Positions 36,007 to 45,821 of a stretch of DNA of 64,000 bases are shown here, one piece after another; position 1 is the first letter of the stretch; every line of letters starts with the position of its first letter. Both the position numbers and the translations under genes were made by a program. Source of the stretch: Prosopocoilus inquinatus (lineage: Eukaryota; Arthropoda; Insecta; Coleoptera; Lucanidae); the NCBI GenBank assembly GCA_036172665.1, contig CM069875.1:24645806-24709805 (forward strand), given 5' to 3'. Under the pieces are notes generated by a model, which made no database searches, had not been told where the DNA came from, and worked only from the letters and a program-made list of their open reading frames with translations.

Positions 36007-36390
36007 TTAAGTTTCTTCTTCTTTCTTCTTTGACGGGGAAAGCAGAAGAAGTCCTTCCGGCAGGGCATTCACAACACTAACTATTTTATAACTGAAGCAA
36101 CGTTTGAAAAATTCCATGCGATGTCTTGGAGTTGACAATAGTCCTTGGTTTCTTATGTTGATGTTGTGAATATCCGTCGGGAACGTAATCTTATTATATA
36201 AGTAAGGAGAAGGAGGGCACTTATACATCAAAATTTTATGATAAAATTGGGCAGCATGTAAATACCTCCTATTTTTCATATTCAACCAGCCCAACTCATT
36301 AAGTTTATGAGAAATATGCTGTCTAAGCTCTCTCTCTGTTCTAAGCTCAAAAACGGATCATAAACAGAATCTAAAAAGTTGAAATGTGAC
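36007..36390 (-). pseudogene. Retrotransposon second protein, C-terminal tail
   Basis: After a frame change downstream of the reverse transcriptase the protein continues as HISHKLNELGWLNMKNRRYLH, PSPYLYNKITFPTDIHNINIR and SYKIVSVVNALPEGL. This is the standard tail of Jockey/CR1-group proteins (R..H...YKIL....P.YL, then a W/F-N-LP block). The matching region is present in the fragments at 40.1 kb and 20.0 kb. The frameshift separates it from the catalytic part. Confidence 0.8.
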
Positions 36391-36402
36391 AATACTAAAG
36401 CT

Positions 36403-37430
36403 TCACATAATATACCTACATTTCACTTTTTTAGAGACGAGATGCCTATTTGCAAATATTAATTTTAAATTGGCGTAAGCTTTGCGGATAAGGTTGGTGA
36501 CATGCTTATTAAATTTGAGCTCGAAATCCGTACACAGACCAAGGTTTCTGCAACTCTCTGATAAGGGTATTGGCATGTCCTCAAGAAGCAAATTCATGCC
36601 GCTCGCCGCATCAGCACGAAATACCTTTTTGCCAAATAATAAAGCCAAGGTTTTGCCAGCATTAAGTCGGAGAGCATGTTGTGCGGAAGCCTTAGCTAAG
36701 CTGTTAAGATCATCATTGACTAGAGCGCAAGCAATATCAACTTGTTTAGCATCAAAAACATAATATAATTGCGTATCGTCCGCGTAAAGATGGAATTTGC
36801 AATGTTTAATTGATTTACAAAGTCGGGATGTATATAAACAGTATAAAAGAGGGCCAAGAATTGAGCCTTGAGGTACACCCCGGTGAACTGGCAAAGAGTC
36901 AAAAATTTGACCGTGGCAATAAACCTGAGATCGTCCGGTTAAATAATTGCGAAAGAAGTTCAGGGCAATATAACCAATACCGTAAAATTTTAGTGTCGCG
37001 AGTAGAACATCATGATTGATGAGATCGAATGCTTTCGAGTAATCAAGTAAAATTATTACAAATTTATTATTGTCAATGGCAGGTACTATGTCGTCATTGA
37101 TCGTTGTTAGAGCACTCATACAACTAAGATGCGGACGGAAGCCTGACTGAGTTTCAGGCAAAATATTATAAGCAGCAAGATATGAACGAAGTTGCTTGTC
37201 TATAAGTTTCTCAAGTATCTTTGGCAGTACTGGTAAAATGCTGTTGGGGCAGACGTCACTAAGAGATTACGGGTGATTATTTTTAGGAAGCGGTAAAACT
37301 CTGGCTTCTTTCCAGCAATCCGAAAACACCCCTTGGATAACGCAATAGTTAATGATATGAGTAAGAATCGGTAAAAGATATGGGCAACAGACATGAAGCA
37401 AATCAACATTATTGTTATCGTCACCAAAAG
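36403..37430 (-). pseudogene. Retrotransposon reverse transcriptase
   Basis: The core polymerase motifs are readable in order. CWKEARVLPLPKNNHP is followed by one in-frame stop at about 37,266. Then come NSILPVLPKILEKLIDKQL, ETQSGFRPHLSC, LLDYSKAFDLINHDVLL (first catalytic Asp), GVPQGSILGPLLY, FHLYADDTQLYY (catalytic YADD intact), LRLNAGKTLALLFG and CRNLGLCTDFELKF. The frame is open for almost 290 codons below that stop and closes after RHLVSKKVKCRYIM. The enzyme copies the element's RNA onto nicked DNA. The upstream linker (37,440-37,640) also reads through as IFEDIGNADSINEHFLRSS. It looks recently active although this copy is defective. Confidence 0.92.
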
Positions 37431-37782
37431 CTTTTCTAGAAAATTTTTAAAGTTGGTCCAAGATTACGTTTTTACTAACGGCAGAAAAACAGAAACTGTT
37501 CTCTAACTCCCGAGTGCTGATGTAAGAACGAATTGTATCACCGTAGTCCGAATCGACAGCAGCCGACGATCTTAAAAAGTGTTCGTTTATACTGTCAGCA
37601 TTACCAATATCCTCAAAAATCACAATTTTATCGGGATTACAGATACCAAAGTTCTTCAGATGTTTCCATATATGATTAGATGTACTGTTTTTTTATTAAA
37701 TACTCAAGTTAAGCTTTCTTTTCAGCTTTTCCGGACAAAGTGACTAGATTTCTTAAAGAAGAAAGAAAATCCAATGCTGAGG

Positions 37783-38505
37783 CTATTGAGAACGTTTAAA
37801 ACGTTTGAGCGCGTTGTCACGAAGGTTCATCATGAATCTAAGATTATCTGTCACCCAAGGCTGACACTTACGTGAAGAATTGCATTTCTTCAGTTGCATA
37901 TGTTTGTCGAATATTAGTAATAGTTTTGAATTGAGAAAGTTTACTTTATCATTAATGTCATTCATGCTGTAAATTTCTTGCCACGGCACCGATGACAAAT
38001 CGAAATTAAAATTATCCAAATCTATGTTTTTAAAATCACGATAAGTAATTGACGACGTTTTCCGTTTGTCAGGGCTGTCGCAAACCACAGTACACCAGAT
38101 CAACGAGTGATCAGATATATCGTGAATAATCAATACCCCAGTATTTAAGACTAGATCTGTATCTTTAAAAGTAATAATGTGATCAATTAGAGTCGCAGAA
38201 CGTCCTGTTGTACGTATAGGTCTCGTTATAAGCTGCTCCAGATTAACTGAGTCCAGAATCTCCAGGAACTGTAGAGCATGAGTATCACATGGTGCTAGTA
38301 AATTGATCTTAAAGTCACTCAGTATGTATATTGAATCGTAAGACGTAGACAAGGGTGACACTATATCCTCAAAATAACACAGTAATTCAGAGAAATTATA
38401 ATGATTACAAGTTTTAATATTATTTAGACTAATATTAACTAAATAAAGCAACGATGTTACTTAGTTGCCTCCATCATCATATGTGTATATAATGGATTTC
38501 ACAAA
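37783..38505 (-). pseudogene. Retrotransposon endonuclease, C-terminal part
   Basis: This is the back half of an APE-type endonuclease, the enzyme that nicks the target DNA. The frame from 38,451 shows ILSDFKINLL where active enzymes have GDFN. It then shows SATLIDHIIT and the intact catalytic ISDHSLIWCTV (SDH). The SDFK version of GDFN would probably impair activity. A linker with PWQEIYSMNDINDKVNFLN and KCQPWVTDNLR, usual before the reverse transcriptase, follows. Similarity may begin slightly upstream (IIYTYDDGGN) behind a stop. The N-terminal catalytic residues are absent because of the truncation. Confidence 0.85.
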
Positions 38506-39840
38506 ATAAATTAAGTCGCGATCTAAAAGGTAAACAAACGCGTGTTTAATTTTATTTTATGTTTTGTTTTGTGTTTGTTTGCCTACTTGGTCGTTTACTT
38601 GTCTGTCTACCTGTTATAATAGTGTAAAATTTAACTTTTATTTTTTTTATGACTGCACGTCCTTATTTCTGTAATAGCTCTGGAATATATGCACTTCTGT
38701 TTTTGACAAAACGTTTCACAAAATAAATTATTGACGTCATTTTGTGCATGTAATGAGGGACATGTTAATAAATTAATAAATAAAAGGGCATTAATAAATT
38801 GATGCGATCCAGGGAGTTAATGTGGACGTCATTTACTGATTATTCGGTATTAAATATTAATTTCAGAGCCGGTAAATCGCGGCCAACATTTATTGGGAAT
38901 TTATTATTATTTTAATCTGCTTGACAGAATAGACGTTAATGTCCTAAAATACGAGCGGGCGTGTGCGTGCATTCAAACCGGGACGGGCGCACTTTCGCCC
39001 ATATTAAACGTCGATTTCGCGGATTTACGGGCGCACGGCTTTCGTCCTGATTTAATGCGAGCTTGCTCGCCATCCAATTTGTTTTGCGATTCGTCCTGAA
39101 TTAAGCGTGTTTTGACCACCGCGACTGAAAAACATTACACGTGTTTGGCTCACACGAACGCCAAACTGAAGATAATTTATGAACACGCGACGTTTAACTC
39201 GTAACTATTAATTTGTTTTGCAACTTGTTGGCATTTTTGTTCCTTCATTTCTTTTTAAATTAAAAGCACCTGTTATTTTTATCAAGTGCCAGATGGATAA
39301 TTTAAATGAATAAACTTTAATGAGCACACGTTTTACGAGTTTCAAAATGATCATCCCGTGTGTAAAAAAGGAAGGATCGATGAAAGTGAAAATGGTACGC
39401 ACGATGTTCCCCTGAAATTATTTTGCAGTTTGTCTACCTCTGTCTCTCGTTTGGCAACCCGAATCGAGAGTTCGGCGCGTTTAACCCGCTCAGGAGAAGT
39501 GAGAAGGCCTGCGCCTATTCCACAACTTACCTGAGCCCAGAAGAAGTCAAGTTGGTCATCCTTTCAAAAACGAAATGGAAAATCAGAGTTGCGTAACGGT
39601 GCCCACTCAGTGAAGACGGCATGGTATATCTCTAAAGATATTATGGAAAAGGGCGCCACCCCGTGGTGGTTACGCAAGGTGTCAAAAACACTCGACCGGG
39701 AAGGTGTGTTTTTAGACGTTATAGTCACGGGCAGCCCTCTTCTTGGACCCGCTTCCTCGACAGCGTACCCCAAAATGTAATGAAGGAACCTCCGTCCCCA
39801 AAGGTAAACGAACCCAATAAAATAGAAACCCAATAATAAT
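38506..39840. other. Non-coding; CpG-rich patch at 38,870-39,130
   Basis: The patch includes GAGCGGGCGTGTGCGTGC, CGGGACGGGCGCACTTTCG, TCGATTTCGCGGATTTACGG and GCGAGCTTGCTCGCC. It overlaps a 68-codon plus-strand frame, which its low stop density explains. Frames at 39,564-39,942 on both strands have no domain. The patch is a candidate regulatory element. Confidence 0.35.
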
Positions 39841-40891
39841 CACAATTACGCTTAACAACTCTAGGTTAAGGCACTGTGATTCCATAAAGAATTTGACAAT
39901 TGACGTAAAGTTGCGCTTTAAAGAGCATGTGACAGCATGCATAAGAAGAGCTTTTTATAATCTAAAAATATTGTACCCTAATAGGCATCTTCTAACAACG
40001 GCAGCAAAAATCACATTATGTGAATCTATGGTATTGTCACATTGACTTTTGTGACTTGTGTATGGTCCATGTTTGGATTACAGAGATATTAAGCGTATTC
40101 AGATTATGCAAAATAGTTGTCTAAGATTTATTTATGGCAATCCGAGGCGGCAGCATATCTCTTACAAATTGCGGGAAGCTTAACATGGAGGACAGGCGTT
40201 TTCTCCATTTCGCCTGTTTTTGTTACAAGATTTTAATATATGGAACCCCTCCTTATCTATTGGTGAAAGTTAAGCATCGCACAGATATACATAGTATCAA
40301 TATAAGACGTAAGGACGTCATTGATGTTCCTAAACATAAGACAAGTTTGTCTTGACAATTTTACTTACTACGTCACTCATTGCTTGAATAGCCTCGATCT
40401 TGGTCTAAAACAGTTATGTGGTTTAAGAGACCATTACTTGCATTCAGTCATCCAGTGATGATTCTCCTATTTTGGAAACTCACTCCTAAACAATTCAAGA
40501 CACACTTGAAGCCGCACCTGTTAACTAGACGAGCATTAACTTAAAATATATAACGTAGTTTACTTTATATAATTTTTTTTTTTCATTCATCTACATAATT
40601 TCTCTTTTTTTTCAAACTTCTGTTTTTATTATCACTAAGGTTTCTTTCCATTTGTAAGTCTACCATGTATTATTACAATTCTTTCTAAAATTTTCATATT
40701 TATATATATAGCATATAAGTTAGTTTATAGTTAGGCTTCGCAGGTAGAACAGCTTGCTGCATTTGTCGCAGTAAACTGATCCCAATCCCATTGGATCACT
40801 AAATGTTAAATATTTTTTCATTTCTTTATATAATTTTCTCGATGTAACCAATAGTGATTCAATAAATTTATTATTATTATTATTATTAATA
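39841..40891 (+). mobile_element. Jockey/CR1-group non-LTR element, 3' fragment
   Basis: Plus-strand copy covering the end of the second protein and the 3' UTR. IDVKLRFKEHV, IRRAFYNLKILYPNRHL and TLCESMVLSH are readable at 39,900-40,045. Then, in shifted frames, FIYGNPRRQHISY, the tail LHFACFCYKILIYGTPPYLL, and FKTHLKPHLLTRRAL near 40,495. The tail is AATAAATTTATTATTATTATT at 40,861-40,891. It is 5'-truncated, with several frameshifts. Orientation is opposite to the larger element 1.3 kb away. The two are homologous but diverged, so they are separate insertions. Confidence 0.88.
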
Positions 40892-41083
40892 ACTGAACAG
40901 AATCAGAAAAAAAAACATCTATCTTTGGTATCAACAATTAATCCTGGATCGACATAGTGGAAGACACCTTTAAGTAAGATTATTGAGTCCCTTTTCTATT
41001 GTCCCACCCCAGCTCGCTTTTTACCTGTTTTTTTATGTTGTTATGTCATTAATTTAGATATTTATTCAATACTTTAAACCAGA

Positions 41084-41905
41084 ATGAGTTTAGAAAATCA
41101 AAAGGCGATTATTCAAGCAGCTAAAGCTATTTCTGATTTTATTTAACAAAACATCGCATCGAAAGCATATTAGATTTCTTACAACGGATAAAACAAATTA
41201 AATCTCGATTAGATATAAAAATCAATTCTGATTCCACTATAGCCCCCCGCTAGAAAAGGTTTATTTATCTATCAATACGAGGCTAATGCTTTATTTACTA
41301 ATGTGAATGATATACTAAGAAAAAAATTAGATTTAAAAGAACCAAAAAGTTTAGTAGCCGCTAGTGACATTGTGAATGAACACTTTTTCAATCAGCAAAG
41401 AATAAATTCATTCCAGGATGTAGGAAGAATCAGAAATGATCTTAAGACTGTACAATTACGAACCCCATTCCCTCAACGTTTTAACAACTTTACCATGTCA
41501 TGTAAAAAAATGTAAAACCTACCTTTTCTAATCCGATTTTTAATTCTAATCTATTCAACAGACCTGCATTTTCATCGCAATCTGATATAAATAACTCACC
41601 ATTTAATAGGCCTGGACCATCACAACAATTTTATCCAAAACCTTAGCCGCTTCCCAGTCAACCAATAAACATTCAACCAAGAGTACAAACAAATACAAAA
41701 AATGCGTGCGCGCCTCAACAAGATTATAAACCTACATTTAAAACAAAAGCAATGTCCGGAGTTTCAAAAATTCGGTCAGCACGTTCAAATTTATTCGCCA
41801 ATAAACCTAATTTCTTCCTAAATAAACCTCCTTTCAAAAACATCGTTGTTGTTTCGACGAATAACAAAAATTACGAGGACTTACAAAATTATGATTTCGT
41901 ATAAT
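41084..41905 (+). pseudogene. LTR retrotransposon gag relic (gypsy/errantivirus-like)
   Basis: A gag-like structural protein begins at an ATG at 41,084 and is broken by at least three frameshifts or stops. It shows a helical N-terminal start, then IESILDFLQRIKQIKSRL, then DILRKKLDLKEPKSLVAA and QQRINSFQDVGRIRNDLKT (41,303-41,515). The last part is a long Asn/Pro/Phe-rich tail (FNRPGPSQQFYPKP, KAMSGVSKIRSARSN) without zinc knuckles, as in the gag proteins of the gypsy/17.6 lineage. It would package the element RNA. It is non-functional; no flanking LTR was found. Confidence 0.7.
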
Positions 41906-42116
41906 GATGATACTTCGAGTATCAGAATCACGTTTAGGAAAATGATTTTTACTGTTATAATTATGAAAATAACGATGCTTTCGAATTAAATTACTCTAAT
42001 AAACACTATCAAGAACCGGAGTCTTATTCCGAAACAGATCGTTGTATGTCAGATAATGAACCTCAAAATTTTCATCAGGTCAACCCTCAACCTCCAACTA
42101 AAAAACGCATAAGGTT

Positions 42117-42254
42117 TGTTTTGGTTCTCATACGAAGAGTTTTAGAACCGTCAGAAGCATGCGCATAACAAGAAAATCGAACCCTCTCTTGTTGTGCGCA
42201 GACTCCTTACAGTTCTAAGACGATTCTAGGCCTGCCCTTTCAAGAACCAAAACA
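42117..42254. mobile_element. Foldback MITE inserted in the LTR-element relic
   Basis: GTTTTGGTTCTCATACGAAG on the left is mirrored by AAGGGC...AAGAACCAAAAC on the right. Inner blocks AGTTTTAGAACCGTC/CAGTTCTAAGACG and GCGCATAACAAG/CTTGTTGTGCGC also pair, leaving a loop of about 15 bp. CATAAG occurs just outside both ends and may be the target duplication. The insertion splits the region between gag and protease. Confidence 0.8.
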
Positions 42255-42540
42255 TAAGCCTACAGATCTTAATAATTTTGCAACAAATTAATTACCATAC
42301 TTTCACATTAACGAACCAGCCATAAAATTGTTAATTGATATAGGCTGTCATCCCTCTTTAATCCGTCCTTACATTACAGAAAACTATTATCTCGTTCCAG
42401 TTGCAAACATCATGATAATACCTGTTGAACCCTTCCTATTACTCAATAATTTAGAACATTGGACAACATTCAAGCAATGTATGAAGAAAGTTTCTACTAT
42501 TGCCTTCAAGATGACTTACACAAGAACCAACCCTGCCTGG
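42255..42540 (+). pseudogene. Retropepsin-like protease fragment
   Basis: The frame reads LPYFHINEPAIKLLIDIGCHPSLIRPYI. The layout matches the start of gypsy-type pol proteases, where the catalytic triplet is D-T/S-G; here it is DIG, which retains the Asp but not the usual second residue. The flap and the rest of pol are not seen: the frame changes within 150 bp to the env-like sequence, so reverse transcriptase, RNase H and integrase appear to have been deleted. Confidence 0.6.
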
Positions 42541-42824
42541 TAACATTGATAAACACCGGTAAGAATACCTGCCATGAAACATCGATCCAGTTACAAGAAA
42601 GCAACGCGGTGCAAATCAACTCAAATCAATTCTTGATTATTCCTATAACCCCAATAACCGTCAGAAACCAATACGACCTCCACAGATCTCAAGAAATCCA
42701 CCATCCTAGTCTTGTGCTACTTGAAGGCAAGGCCAATATTTTGGGAAAAATATTCATGCCAGAGGATACCCTACAAGAGGAATTTATCTTCGATCTACCA
42801 GTGGTGAACATCAGTTTCCCATAA
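42459..42824 (+). pseudogene. Env-like fragment of an errantivirus-type element
   Basis: A 121-codon open frame directly follows the protease fragment. It has paired Cys residues (YYCLQDDL, NQPCLV, KNTCHETS), an NSNQFLIIPITPITV block and ends in FDLPVVNISFP before a stop. The spacing of Cys and the hydrophobic block resembles part of the ectodomain of insect errantivirus envelope proteins, as does its place downstream of gag/pol. There is no signal peptide, fusion peptide or membrane anchor, so it cannot act as an envelope protein. The identification is tentative; it could be another part of the element. Confidence 0.4.
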
Positions 42825-42857
42825 CATGAAGCCCAGAGAAGAACCCTGTTGTTGCGC

Positions 42858-43715
42858 AATCTCGATGAGAATCAGCTTAAAATTTCCGTTTAGCCGAAGT
42901 TCGTTAATTTCTGATAAAGACTACAGATGTTACGATATTTTTTAAAATAAATAATTCAACTGTTTTCTCCACCCTTATTAATAATGATACTGTAGTAAGT
43001 TTAAAATCAAAATTGTGCAGAATTAGTTCAACTTTCCAATGGTGCTAACAAGGCTGTAGCTGATTCCGAGACTTAAATAAAATTAATTTTTATTGTTGTG
43101 GCTATTTATTGCGTCTCCTTGCGCTAACTCAGATACTGAAAACGCTAACTCAGATACTGAAAAATATTTTCTTTGAGTTTCTCTTAGCCACTTTGGGTAT
43201 ATTTTTTTGGATAAGATAACAGCGACATCCTACAATCGCTTTCTGACCTGACATTGCTGTAGGATAACAAATTGAAGCGGATTTGCTACATAATAAGATA
43301 CCCCATGCAAGGCGGCCATGCTTGCTGTCAAAGCATAATGAAAGTTTAAGAAAAATTGTTGCAAATCGTTTTTGACTGCAGTGAAAACCTCGAGCAGCCT
43401 CTGTTTCAGCCCTGTTTGGGACTTCGTCAGCAGAGACGTAGCTCGAAATTCCCACTGCAAACCAAAAACGACTTGACCAATTTATTCGCCAATGCGATGT
43501 AATAGTGGTGAAAAGATAAAACAGCGACATCCTACGATCGCTTTTTGACTTGACAGGGCTGAAACAGCTGTACAGAGGCTGCTCGAGGTTTTCACTGCAA
43601 TCAAGAACGATTTGCAACAAAATTTTTTATATTTTTTTTCTCCTGAAGCTCTAGGTATTACGGTTTGCTACATATCGCCGGTCGCCGCCCATGTTGAGAC
43701 ATCCGGTATATCATC
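42858..43715 (-). repeat. Repeat family C, copy 2, interrupted
   Basis: In reverse complement it starts GATATACCGGATGTCTCAAC then GGGCGGCGACCGGCGATATG (43,660-43,712) and ends near the TTTATCAGAAATTAACGAAC block at 42,900. It matches 33,495-33,905. Between the AATACC...GAGAAAAA end block and the AGTATCTGAGTTAGCG block it carries an insertion that includes repeat A. A 19 bp duplication, AACGCTAACTCAGATACTGA, lies at 43,120-43,160. Confidence 0.8.
43211..43620. repeat. Repeat family A, about 1.3 tandem copies
   Basis: AGCGACATCCTACAATCGC at 43,221 and AGCGACATCCTACGATCGC at 43,525 define a repeat period of about 304 bp. The second unit is shortened after GACTTGACAGGGCTG and ends GATTTGCAACAAAATTTTTT. 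Minus-strand frames of 156 and 76 codons cross it, but the equivalents in other copies are broken. Its insertion splits repeat C, which shows that family A units are mobile or have been inserted. Confidence 0.88.
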
Positions 43716-45400
43716 ACTAATTGTAAGCTCCTTTACTAATGTCTACCGAGTGAAATTTAATGATTTGGGATCTCTGAATTTACTGCCGTACAAAATAATT
43801 GCTATGTTGGCGACGATCCCTGCATTATTATTATTATTTATTTTTATATTAAATATTATTTCTTCTTTGAAAGTCTTGAACTTTTATAATTTAATTAACA
43901 TCATCATTGTACATAGATCTTTGGAATGCTATTAAAGAGTAACTATAAATTATAAAATAAAATAAAGGAAACTATGGTTTTAAGTATGTTGAAGACCTTG
44001 TTTAGAGAGAATATTTTTGTTCAGAGAATAATCCTAAATTTTTCTTCAATTTTTATAATAGGTATTTATTCAACAAAATCAATCGATAACACTCTGTTAA
44101 CAGACTTAAAAATTATTTTCGTTTGTCATGCAGTCTGCATTGTGTTTATCCTTGTTGTTTTAGTTTGAAGGTATAACATTTTTTTTTAATTGAACATTCC
44201 ATATGTATCATATGCTAGTAATTTTTTTTTCTATTTTCGGATATGAAGTAATTTTCCATCTAACTTCTGCTTCGCAAAAACCGCATAGATTCATACACAC
44301 ACATGTAAAGAATATTGTGTTCTAATGAACACTTTTTCTGTGAAGGTGCTCTTCAACAGTATGAAATAACAATGTCCTCTTAATTACTTTAAGTTTTAAG
44401 TAAATTTATAGCGTGATGGGTTTCAGTTTACCAAGAAACTATGGAAAATTAAAGTTTTGCTGCTTTAAATATTTAACAGATTTAAAGATGAAACGTGATT
44501 CGATAAAGTAAAAACTTGCTCCAACTTTAAAATTCAAAACTCGTTCATTCATGTATGTTATCTGTTCCCGGTTTCAAAGTTAGTATGATATACGATCGTA
44601 CCATAACTTATGCAATTATTTTGTGACCTTATTTTCCTTTCAGCTGTTGTTATTCGGAGCGTTCATGAATGATTGAAGGTGTTTTAACTTCCTACTCACT
44701 AGCATATTCTTCAAATTTGGCACAAGATTACAAGAGATAATTTAAGCGCATTTTTCTTCTTCTCTTTTCATATTTCGGCATATCTGACTTTGATATTGCC
44801 GAGAACTTCTTATTAAAGAAACCATTAAGCTTTTCCAATTTGTAAAAAACACAGGGTGTAACATTTTTGACATGAAAAATGTTCATATAATCATACGTCC
44901 GTAAACGAATATTATTGATAACTCATATCATCGTCACCTGGTTGAACAAAGTCAAATTTATTATTTTTCAGACATAAATTTGGAGCACTGTTTGTAGAGC
45001 TCCTGTTGAACTGGAGAATGCAGTTCTTTTTTGGTACTACTTTAGGATTTCTAAGAATGTTTCTAAACAGATTACCGTACGTTTACGTATATGAGATTTA
45101 AATCTCCACGGTAATTGCTTTAGAAAATAAAACTTATAGATATATTTTGAAATAACAAGGGAACAAATATAACTTTTAAGCGTAAGCATTCAAGTTAAAT
45201 TTACTATTTGTTAGATAATTTTCAAAAAGTATCGAATATTAAATATTACATGTTTTACTTCGCCTTAAGAAGACGTTCTTGTACGTAATTTGAAGTCCAT
45301 ACTCCTTCGTTTCACTTTCTAAATTGTACTGCAAAAGTCAATTTACATTGATACATGTTTCCTTGTTCTATCTGCTACCTACCTGGACAGATTCAATATT
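43716..45400. other. AT-rich non-coding, nothing recognised
   Basis: Frames at 43,612-43,935 and 43,974-44,168 are hydrophobic because of AT-rich codons. A CACAGGGTGTAACA motif at 44,852 looks like a repeat terminus without a partner. No RNA gene is seen. Confidence 0.45.
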
Positions 45401-45532
45401 TGTGCTGAAGAAATTAACGTGCATCACAACCAGCAGTTTTAGCCAGATCTGACAGATGTGCGTGTTAATTAACCAACAAAAATCACCGTCACCTAATTTT
45501 AATCAGAGAAGAAGAGAATATCAAGGAAACGG
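45401..45532 (+). repeat. Repeat family E, copy 1
   Basis: TTGTGCTGAAGAAATTAACG, ACAACCAGCAG, TGTTAATTAA, CACCTAATTTTAATC and GAGAATATCAAGG match 59,951-60,082 in the same order and orientation. Nature unknown. Confidence 0.65.
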
Positions 45533-45585
45533 AAAATGGAAATGACTCAAACTCGTAACTGGTAAATAAGTCAAACAAGCGCGCT

Positions 45586-45821
45586 ATACCGGCTGTCCCG
45601 CGCCATGTGCTCACCTTTCTAGAATATTTATTTATTAATCGATTAACCTGAATTTTGGAAACAATAAACTAAACAAAAAATGGAATTTTTCGACATATTG
45701 ATAGTCGTCATAGGACTTCCGGTTTCGCCGGAAGCGATATCAACTTTCTTATTTTAAATGGAACACCCTAAATATTTTACATATTTAAAATCCACAGACC
45801 ATTACGAGTCCGAATACGTAT
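45586..45821 (+). repeat. Repeat T, copy outside the palindrome
   Basis: Starts TACCGGCTGTCCCGCGCC and includes ATTAATCGATTAACCTGAAT, GGACTTCCGGTTTCGCCGGA and TCCGAATACGTAT. It matches the segment at 47,549-47,786 inside the left arm (same orientation) and the mirrored one at 48,397-48,634. It stops within a base of the palindrome's left end. It is clearly more diverged than the two arm copies are from each other. Confidence 0.85.

Larger units (their letters stand above)
35656..38505 (-). mobile_element. Jockey/CR1-group non-LTR retrotransposon, 5'-truncated
   Basis: On the minus strand this copy runs from the middle of the endonuclease, through a linker and reverse transcriptase, to a 3' UTR. 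It ends in a (TTA/ATT)-rich tail at 35,656-35,697. The tail replaces a poly(A), as in CR1-like elements that end in short tandem repeats. The 5' end lies near 38,505, so the first protein and the endonuclease N-terminus are lost, which is typical of aborted target-primed insertion. Few stops and frameshifts interrupt the coding part, so it is the youngest-looking retroelement here. Related 3' fragments are at 19.5-20.2 kb (-) and 39.8-40.9 kb (+). I saw no target-site duplication. Confidence 0.9.

Noticed and set aside
36482..37019. Open frames on the plus strand (93 and 69 codons)
   Set aside because: They are antisense to the clearly identified reverse transcriptase on the minus strand.
40861..40891. 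(ATT)n tract as an independent microsatellite
   Set aside because: It is the 3' tail of the non-LTR fragment; the same kind of tail ends the other copies.
43150..43620. 156-codon minus-strand frame in repeat A
   Set aside because: Other copies of the same repeat have the frame broken or in a different phase, and no protein family is recognisable.
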